A program made the translations under genes and the position numbers. Positions 5,866-11,671 of a DNA stretch of 11,671 bases are shown piece by piece. Position 1 is the stretch's first letter. Every line of letters starts with the position of its first letter. The notes under the pieces are model-generated. The model saw only the letters and a program-made list of their open reading frames with translations, was not told where the DNA came from and searched no databases. The stretch is from Leptospira vanthielii serovar Holland str. Waz Holland = ATCC 700522 (GTDB taxonomy: Bacteria; Spirochaetota; Leptospiria; Leptospirales; Leptospiraceae), in contig NZ_AOGY02000045.1 in NCBI RefSeq assembly GCF_000332455.1, forward strand, positions 1 through 11,671. The letters run 5' to 3'.

Positions 5866-7953
5866 CTAGGAACCTGTTTGCCTATAAATGATCTTAGCAC
5901 CAATCTGCAAATTTTTGTATAAATCTAAAAAGATTTGGTTGGGAACCATACCTTCCACATCCCTTGAAAATTCAGGGCGTAGTCTCTTTAAAAAATACAT
6001 ACCTAACTCACCTTTGTTTTTGGCTTTTATCTTTCCTCTGTATTCACATTCAAAGAATCGTTTTACTTTATCATAAGTGATTTCCGAAAGATTGATTTCT
6101 CCAGCATCACCAGAACTTTCCATTCGACTTGCTGTGTTGACTGTATCTCCCCAGACATCGTAAGCAAATTTTGTTTTACCAACAACACCCGCAACAACTG
6201 GTCCTGTATGAATTCCAATACGGATTTCCCAAAAGTCCTGACCTAACATTTGTTTAAAGGATCTGATCTGAGTCATAAAGGACTTAATTTCCATAGCAAA
6301 AAGGCAGGCATCCACAGGATGAGTGAAATTTCCTTGAGGAATCCCTCCAGCAGCCATATAAGAATCACCAATGGTTTTTAGTTTTTCAAAATTATGGCGG
6401 ACAGCGATGTCATCAAATTGAGAGAAACATCCATCCAACTGTTCAATGAGATCTTCTGGAGAGAGTGACTCTGCGGCAGATGTAAAGTTTTTGAAGTCAG
6501 TGAATAGAATACTTACCGACTCGTATTCCATTGGAGCTACTTCTCCTCTTTCAATCAATTCGTCGGCTAAATCTCCCGGTAGAATGTTCCGAATGAAGTG
6601 GAGCGTTTTTTCCCTTTCTTTTTCTAAGTCTCGCCTAAGGTTTGCATTGTGGATCGCACCAGCCACCTGTTCACAAAAAGAAATAATTTCTGCGAATTCG
6701 TCTTTGGTCCAATCTTGTTCTCGTGTGAGACGAGTGACACAAATGATTCCTATGGTTTGACCTTGCACAACGAGTGGAATCTGTCCAAACAATTCCAATT
6801 TAAAACTATCCGCAATGGAAGTATCAATCGTAGACAGTTGTTTCCATTTGATTGATTTTTTTAAATATACGGGTTTTTGTTTTTGGTAGGTTCTGAAAAG
6901 AGAACCTATGTTTGGTGATAGGACGGTTCGAAAGGTTCTAAGAAAATTACTTACAATAAGCCCTTTGTTAAAAACTTCCGCACCTTCCATAAGGGGAACA
7001 AGAGAATTAGTTTTCAGATCTACAAGAAGGATGAACCCTAACTCTACCCTATGATTGATTTTCAGATAAGAAAAGACCTCTCTGGTGATATCTTCAATTT
7101 GTGAATAAGAGTTAATCCTTCGATTGAATCGATGTAAGTTTTCTAACTTCAATCGGTTGGTTTCAATGTTTTCTTTTTCCCTCTGGATCGTAATATTCCC
7201 TTGTTTGAGTTCATTCAAAAGGTATCCGGTTTCAATTGTTCCCGCAATATAATCGGCAATGATTTTTATTTGGTTTAATTGTTGTTCGGTGAGTTCAAAA
7301 ATTCCTGAATAATCTAATAAATCCAAAGTGCCTATGAATTTGTTCCGTAAGTAGAGTGGAACGATTAGGAGGGATTTTAGATTTGCCGATTGTTTGTTCG
7401 CAAGTTCGACACCTTCTGTTTTATAGGACTCAAAATCTTGGATATAAAAACTTCGTTTGCGTTTGCGAACATAGGCATGAGCATACATTGTAACATAGGA
7501 ATCGGAAACAGGGATCTTACGTCCCATAATTTCTTCTTTTACCCTATCTGTGAGGTCTTCTGGAAAATTGCTATGAAAGAATTCTAAAGCTTCCAATTCT
7601 CCTTTGTAAACATACAATAGATAATGGGGAACTTTGAATTTTTCTCTTATGTAACGACCCAATATATAGAGAATCTCTTTTAGGTCTGAGGCAGAGTTGA
7701 TTTCTCTAAGTAGTCCATCTAAATCAGAGAGTTGAGTATAGGAATCAACCAGTTTGTCTGAAAATTCTTCTGAGATAGATTTAGTATTGATGAGTTCTTT
7801 TTCTCTACTTACCAGTTCTTCTTTTAACAACCGCAGTTCTGATTGGTATGTTATGATAGTATTTTCTTTTTCTTCTTTTTGTTTGTATAAAGAGATCATC
7901 CAATACAGAATGCTAATAAAAAGAATTGTGATACCGAAAAGTCCGTAGATCAT
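5866..7953 (-). CDS. Membrane-anchored double-GAF class III adenylate cyclase (predicted active)
   Basis: The 695-aa protein makes cAMP from ATP at the membrane. It has one N-terminal transmembrane helix (about 3-23), a coiled coil (25-80), GAF-1 (about 80-245), GAF-2 (about 275-440), the linker NILPGDLADELIERG (456-470), and a class III cyclase domain (about 476-655). All catalytic residues are present: metal-binding Asp486 (LFTDF) and Asp530 (TIGDSY); purine-selecting Lys526 and Asp599 (YDVWG), the adenylate rather than guanylate pair; and transition-state Asn606 and Arg610 (VNTASRMES). The GAF ligands are unknown. The ATG at 7953 overlaps the TGA of the upstream pseudo-cyclase gene as ATGA, so the two proteins are probably made together. 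A C-terminal tail beyond the fold (658-695) is shared with that neighbour. Confidence 0.93.
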   Translation of the reverse strand: MIYGLFGITILFISILYWMISLYKQKEEKENTIITYQSELRLLKEELVSREKELINTKSISEEFSDKLVDSYTQLSDLDGLLREINSASDLKEILYILGRYIREKFKVPHYLLYVYKGELEALEFFHSNFPEDLTDRVKEEIMGRKIPVSDSYVTMYAHAYVRKRKRSFYIQDFESYKTEGVELANKQSANLKSLLIVPLYLRNKFIGTLDLLDYSGIFELTEQQLNQIKIIADYIAGTIETGYLLNELKQGNITIQREKENIETNRLKLENLHRFNRRINSYSQIEDITREVFSYLKINHRVELGFILLVDLKTNSLVPLMEGAEVFNKGLIVSNFLRTFRTVLSPNIGSLFRTYQKQKPVYLKKSIKWKQLSTIDTSIADSFKLELFGQIPLVVQGQTIGIICVTRLTREQDWTKDEFAEIISFCEQVAGAIHNANLRRDLEKEREKTLHFIRNILPGDLADELIERGEVAPMEYESVSILFTDFKNFTSAAESLSPEDLIEQLDGCFSQFDDIAVRHNFEKLKTIGDSYMAAGGIPQGNFTHPVDACLFAMEIKSFMTQIRSFKQMLGQDFWEIRIGIHTGPVVAGVVGKTKFAYDVWGDTVNTASRMESSGDAGEINLSEITYDKVKRFFECEYRGKIKAKNKGELGMYFLKRLRPEFSRDVEGMVPNQIFLDLYKNLQIGAKIIYRQTGS

Positions 7954-10900
7954 TTGATTAGAATTTTTGCTCCACGTTTCTGTTGTGTATACAACCTTCC
8001 AAACTTTTCGTTAGGCATAAACCCTGTATCATCGGACAAATCTGGTTTTAAAGATAACAATTCATAAATCGGGAACTGGTCACCTTCGTATGTATTGATT
8101 TGGCGTTGGTTGTCTATATGAAAAAGTCGTTTTACTTTTTCCATTGTTTCTAGTGAGATATTGATTGGAGTACCCACACCACCACGTCGTATAGCTTGTG
8201 TTTGTGTTACCGTTTTTCCCCAAACATCGTAATTAAACTTTGATTTGCCGATGACTCCTGCAACCACAGGTCCTGAATGAATGGCAATCGTAATTCCATT
8301 GGGGCGGAATGGAATGTCTTTGAAGTCTTCCATCATCCTTATCACTTCATTTTTGATTTGTAAGGCGGCAAGACAAGCATCCACTGCATGGGTAAAGTTC
8401 CCAACAGGAAGTCCTCCCGCTGCCAGATACATATCCCCAGTCATCCGAAGTTTTTCCATTCCTTGTGCTTTGATGATTTCATCAAACCTTGAAAAATATA
8501 AATCCAATCCTTCGATGAGTTCTTCTGGAGTGAGTTGCCCTGTTGTTTGAGAAAAACCAGGAAAACTGGTCATAAGCAGTGTTACATTCTCAAATTCTAC
8601 AGGGTTGACTCTTCCTTTTTTCTGTAACTCTTCTGCTACATTTTTGGGGAGGATATTGAGTAAAAGGGAATCTGATCTTTGTTTTTCTTCCTCAATTTTT
8701 TTAAGCAAAAAGTGGTTGTTTATGGCACTGGCAATGTGTTCGGAAACACCAACTATGGAATTGACTTCATCAGTAGTCAGTTGGATGTTTTCATCACTGA
8801 TTCCATAAACTGCCATGGCAACAACTTCATCATTGTTGACAAGAGGAGAGATGAGAAATCCATTCATCCCTGACTTCTCTGTGATTTGTTTGTCTACTGC
8901 ATACGGCATATCTTTCGGTATATGTTTCATATAGAAATGGCGTTTTCTCTTGTAACATTTGTATACAAAGCCACTATCTTCTCTGAGAGGGAAACGAAGG
9001 GTTTTAAAAAAGTTTATATTATCGTCAACTAATAGATCGAATCCGGAGTGGTTAAGATAACGGAATTCATTGTATTCTTTGTCTAGAAAATATAAAACAC
9101 AATGTTCGATTTTGTAGTTCTTTCGGATGAATCCAAAAATTTCTGCGAGGATATTTTCTAAGTTATTTTGCGAGTTTACGTTTTTTGCAAACTCATTCAT
9201 CTTCTGAATTTCTGCCTTGGCTCTTTCGGATTTTTTTCTTTCCTCTTCTGTGATTTGTAACAATAGAGAGTTCTGAATGGCACCGGCAATTTGATCACAA
9301 AATCCCGAGATCCTTCTGATTACTTCGCGTGTGACTTCCATTGGTTTTTGGTAGGAAGTAAAATATGCCATACCAATGACTTCGTTCTGCACAACTAGTG
9401 GAACGGCTACAAAAGAAGTGAGACTTAATTGTGAAAAAATTTGTTCGTCTAACTCTGATTCATATCGTTTTGGCGGTTTAGGAACGAACAAAGCTTTTTT
9501 TCTGAGAAAAGTTTTGTAAATTATCCCCCCTTTTTCATTTAAGGGAACGCGGATTGATTTTGCAAATGACAACTGTTCTTCTGTCGCATAAGCGGGAATG
9601 GTTGTATTGTAAGTGTATAATTCTTTTTTCTTTGTGTCGATGAGTTGGAGGAGGGTAGCTTCGATTTCAAATGTTTTTAAAATGTAATTAAACATTTCTT
9701 GGATGATTTGTGAGAGGCTAGATTCCGAATTGATTTTTTTTGTGAACTCGTTTAACTTTACAACCTCGTTTTTTGCATTTTCCATTTGCAATCTTGCATT
9801 TTCTGCGATGAACTTTTCGCGGTTCATTTCTTCCACGAGGATGGAATTTGTTACGGCAGTGGCAATGTTCTCTGCGGTGTTTTCGACTAACTGGAGTTGT
9901 GATCTAGAAAAGCTGGTTCCTCTTTGTTCGCTAAAAAGAGCCAACAAGGCGATGACTTTTCCTTGCGAACTGAGGGGTATGATCATTCCTGGATGTTTTC
10001 CAATCAATTGGACAAATTTTTTATTTGATTCTGTAAGGCGTGACTCCCGTACTTTTGCAAATCGGAAGGGACGATTTCTTTTGTATACATGATAAAAAAG
10101 TCCGGCACTTGGATCCAAAGGGAAACTCATTCCTTGTAACTTAGATTCTAACGCCAATCCAGAGTTAGGAGATGAAACGGATTTGTGATAAATAAGTTTT
10201 GAATTTTTTGCATCTATTAAAAGTAAAATCATCGAGTCGCAAAAAACTTCATCGTTTAGATAATCGAAGGCTTTTGTTAAAATACTATCTAGTTCAAGAG
10301 ATGTATTTAATGTTTTTGCAAATTCGTTCAGCCGTTCTATGTTAGCTTTGGAATTTTCTAACTCGTGAGTTCTTTCAACAACAATGTCCTCCAGTCCTTC
10401 TTTTAGGATGTTTAGTTCCTTGTTGGAAACTTCTAATCGTTCTTTTAGTTTTTCAATCGATAGGTAAGCTCTTGTGAATCCATAAGAGAGAATGTATCCT
10501 TGGAAAAGAATAAAACCCAAAAAACCAAAAGGAGTTAGGTTCATTGTATTGATCACATTGTTTTGATAAAGAATATCATGAACAACCGTTCCAAAAACAA
10601 AACTAAACCCAATAAGAGATAAACCAGCACCCACTGTGTCGGATCTGTAAGCCATGATGATGGCGATGGTGATCCTTACACAAACTAGTATCAAAAAGAT
10701 TTGGAAATAATGAATTTGTGCACTGAAGAAGGCAACGGGTAAAAATATAGAAACAAGAAATGGTGTGATGAGGATACCAAGCACCCACATCGTTTTTTTA
10801 CCCACTGTATTGGGAAATACCAACCTATAAAAAAAGGCAAAGACAATGGTTGCGACGTAAATAGTGGCAAATTCCAATCGAATGAGGAAATCCATAGGCA

Positions 10901-11417
10901 TCCCAGGAAAAATGTTTAGAATATTCCTTTCGCCGATGGTAAGAAGTCGCATAACAATAAGTAAACTAAAAAGAGATATAAAGAGACTGGCTTTGTCTTG
11001 TCTACGCATAACAAACAAACCCAAGTGATACAAGGCCCAGAGAAAGATACTTCCTGCAAGAAATGAGGTGATTTGGTAACTACGATTGACTTTGTCATAT
11101 AACATTCGTCTTTCGCCGAGTTCCATACTCTCCCAAAATCCACCTTTGGAGTAGTGGAAGTTGGAAATTTCAAATACAATTTCAGTTTCGCCAGAAAGTG
11201 GTTCTAAATCCATAAGAACGGATTTATAGGATGGTTCAAAGTAGTTGGGATTAATTCCAAAACTTCCTTGTTCCACAACTAATTTGCCATTGATGTACAA
11301 CCTGTACGCAGAGGAAAGGTCAAGGTTGTGAAAGGCGAGGTTGGGTGTTTTCTCTGGAAAAAAGACTTTTAATTTATATGTCGCATAACCAAATCCACCG
11401 AGTGTATGGAAAGGCAC
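7950..11417 (-). CDS. 7TMR-DISM receptor with three GAF domains and a degenerate cyclase domain; 5'-truncated
   Basis: The visible 1155-aa frame has, in order: a partial extracellular DISM jelly-roll domain (about 5-105, GGFGYATYKLKVFF...YINGKLV), seven transmembrane helices (about 118-318), a coiled coil (320-360), GAF-1 (362-530), GAF-2 (555-720) and GAF-3 (740-905), the linker NILPKNVAEELQKKG (921-935), and a cyclase fold (942-1120). The cyclase aligns without gaps to its neighbour through the catalytic core but has lost key residues: metal Asp to Ser951, Lys to Arg991, Asn to Thr1071 and Arg to Ala1075. Only Asp995 and Asp1064 remain, so catalysis is unlikely. There is no signal peptide. 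The only start is a GTG at 11417 lying inside IS481-end sequence, with an in-frame TAA five codons upstream and no Shine-Dalgarno sequence. The original gene was probably about 80-110 codons longer (inference). Its product may now be poorly made or mislocalised. Confidence 0.85.
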   Translation of the reverse strand: MPFHTLGGFGYATYKLKVFFPEKTPNLAFHNLDLSSAYRLYINGKLVVEQGSFGINPNYFEPSYKSVLMDLEPLSGETEIVFEISNFHYSKGGFWESMELGERRMLYDKVNRSYQITSFLAGSIFLWALYHLGLFVMRRQDKASLFISLFSLLIVMRLLTIGERNILNIFPGMPMDFLIRLEFATIYVATIVFAFFYRLVFPNTVGKKTMWVLGILITPFLVSIFLPVAFFSAQIHYFQIFLILVCVRITIAIIMAYRSDTVGAGLSLIGFSFVFGTVVHDILYQNNVINTMNLTPFGFLGFILFQGYILSYGFTRAYLSIEKLKERLEVSNKELNILKEGLEDIVVERTHELENSKANIERLNEFAKTLNTSLELDSILTKAFDYLNDEVFCDSMILLLIDAKNSKLIYHKSVSSPNSGLALESKLQGMSFPLDPSAGLFYHVYKRNRPFRFAKVRESRLTESNKKFVQLIGKHPGMIIPLSSQGKVIALLALFSEQRGTSFSRSQLQLVENTAENIATAVTNSILVEEMNREKFIAENARLQMENAKNEVVKLNEFTKKINSESSLSQIIQEMFNYILKTFEIEATLLQLIDTKKKELYTYNTTIPAYATEEQLSFAKSIRVPLNEKGGIIYKTFLRKKALFVPKPPKRYESELDEQIFSQLSLTSFVAVPLVVQNEVIGMAYFTSYQKPMEVTREVIRRISGFCDQIAGAIQNSLLLQITEEERKKSERAKAEIQKMNEFAKNVNSQNNLENILAEIFGFIRKNYKIEHCVLYFLDKEYNEFRYLNHSGFDLLVDDNINFFKTLRFPLREDSGFVYKCYKRKRHFYMKHIPKDMPYAVDKQITEKSGMNGFLISPLVNNDEVVAMAVYGISDENIQLTTDEVNSIVGVSEHIASAINNHFLLKKIEEEKQRSDSLLLNILPKNVAEELQKKGRVNPVEFENVTLLMTSFPGFSQTTGQLTPEELIEGLDLYFSRFDEIIKAQGMEKLRMTGDMYLAAGGLPVGNFTHAVDACLAALQIKNEVIRMMEDFKDIPFRPNGITIAIHSGPVVAGVIGKSKFNYDVWGKTVTQTQAIRRGGVGTPINISLETMEKVKRLFHIDNQRQINTYEGDQFPIYELLSLKPDLSDDTGFMPNEKFGRLYTQQKRGAKILIK

Positions 11418-11456
11418 ATCGGTAACACTTTAGATCACTCACATGGGTTACACTTT
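11415..11456. repeat. Two 17-base direct repeats at the IS481-like end
   Basis: CACATCGGTAACACTTT (11415-11431) and CACATGGGTTACACTTT (11440-11456) match at 15 of 17 bases and start 25 bases apart. On the - strand they read AAAGTGTTACCGATGTG and AAAGTGTAACCCATGTG. From memory, ends of one IS481 subgroup carry similar GTGTTACC-ATGTG motifs, which would be transposase-binding sites. Confidence 0.65.
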
Positions 11457-11458
11457 TA

Positions 11459-11671
11459 CTAGTCAATTCTATACAATAGCCTCTGGTATTTCAACACTTT
11501 ACTCGTATACAAATCCAAAATTCCAAGAATTGCATCCGCAAAGTAAAGACGACAATGCCGATCAGATATCTCTTCAAAGCCAACTACCTCTCCAATGAAA
11601 GGATTCCCAAAGAACACTCGATGGGGCCCGTACTGCGCAAAACGTGGCGTGGACTTTATCGTAATAATTCG
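11459..11671 (-). CDS. IS481-like transposase, C-terminal fragment (runs off the right edge)
   Basis: The last 70 codons of a DDE (integrase-core) transposase end in TAG at 11461-11459. The visible part includes HRVFFGNPFIGEVVGFEEIS, then RLYFADAILGILD. It has the strand pattern 'f..GE.VGleEi.D....vYF....LG.lD' that closes IS481-family transposases after the catalytic core. The DDE residues lie upstream, outside the window, so activity cannot be assessed. The frame is open from the window edge. Assignment to IS481 rather than a related integrase-core family rests on this pattern and the adjacent end repeats. Confidence 0.7.
   Translation of the reverse strand, partial: RIITIKSTPRFAQYGPHRVFFGNPFIGEVVGFEEISDRHCRLYFADAILGILDLYTSKVLKYQRLLYRID

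Larger units (their letters stand above)
11415..11671 (-). mobile_element. Right end of an IS481-like insertion sequence (partial)
   Basis: This is the 3' end of an IS481-type element. It comprises the tail of the transposase gene and about 45 non-coding bases that carry two copies of a 17-base motif. The other end lies outside the window. The inner boundary is uncertain by several bases. It includes at least the outer repeat copy, which contains the GTG used as start of the receptor frame. Confidence 0.65.

Noticed and set aside
5595..5903. A 102-codon - strand frame opposite the lipoprotein gene
   Set aside because: Its Arg/Ser/Cys-rich composition is the reverse reading of the Ser-rich lipoprotein; it has no start context or family resemblance.
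5866..7953. Guanylate cyclase as the activity of the intact cyclase
   Set aside because: The purine-selecting residues are Lys526 and Asp599, the adenylate pair, rather than Glu and Cys.
1..11671. CRISPR arrays, tRNA or rRNA genes, prophage genes
   Set aside because: I saw no regularly spaced direct repeats, cloverleaf-like or rRNA-like stretches, or phage proteins; coding density is close to complete.

Overview
The window looks like spirochaete DNA, most probably Leptospira (inference). The base composition is AT-rich, the envelope proteins have loose spirochaete-style export signals, and 7TMR-DISM and GAF-cyclase receptors are numerous in that genus. No rRNA or tRNA is present to fix the taxonomy.

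The window starts and ends inside insertion sequences. At the left, the last 69 codons of an IS30-family transposase (3-212, + strand) run into the last 54 codons of a broken short-chain dehydrogenase (227-391). At the right, the last 70 codons of an IS481-like transposase (11459-11671, - strand) and its repeat-bearing end abut a receptor gene that has lost its 5' end. Both transposases point into the segment.

Between them are eight genes. (a) Five - strand genes form a probable operon. In transcription order they are a membrane-anchored LuxR-type regulator (4887-5426), an exported M23 endopeptidase with three SH3-like domains (3273-4835), an exported protein of about 18 ankyrin repeats (1339-3276), and two tandem stand-alone cyclic-nucleotide-binding (CNB) proteins (905-1339 and 397-915). 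The last four genes overlap one another by 1 to 11 bases. (b) A divergent + strand gene (5523-5864) encodes a small Ser-rich lipoprotein with a mirror-symmetric six-cysteine pattern. (c) A two-gene - strand operon joined by an ATGA overlap encodes a 7TM receptor with three GAF domains and a degenerate cyclase domain (7950-11417), then a membrane-anchored double-GAF adenylate cyclase with every catalytic residue intact (5866-7953).

Working model (inference): the window is a cyclic-AMP signalling locus. The pseudo-cyclase receptor would modulate the active cyclase, possibly by heterodimerising with it. The two CNB proteins, whose binding cassettes have the cAMP-type Arg-Ala, would be the readers, and their operon also encodes envelope-acting proteins. 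The IS481-side truncation has removed the receptor's signal peptide and the start of its sensor domain, so in this strain the receptor may be crippled. No intergenic stretch outside the mobile elements exceeds 100 bases, and I saw no tRNA, rRNA or CRISPR.
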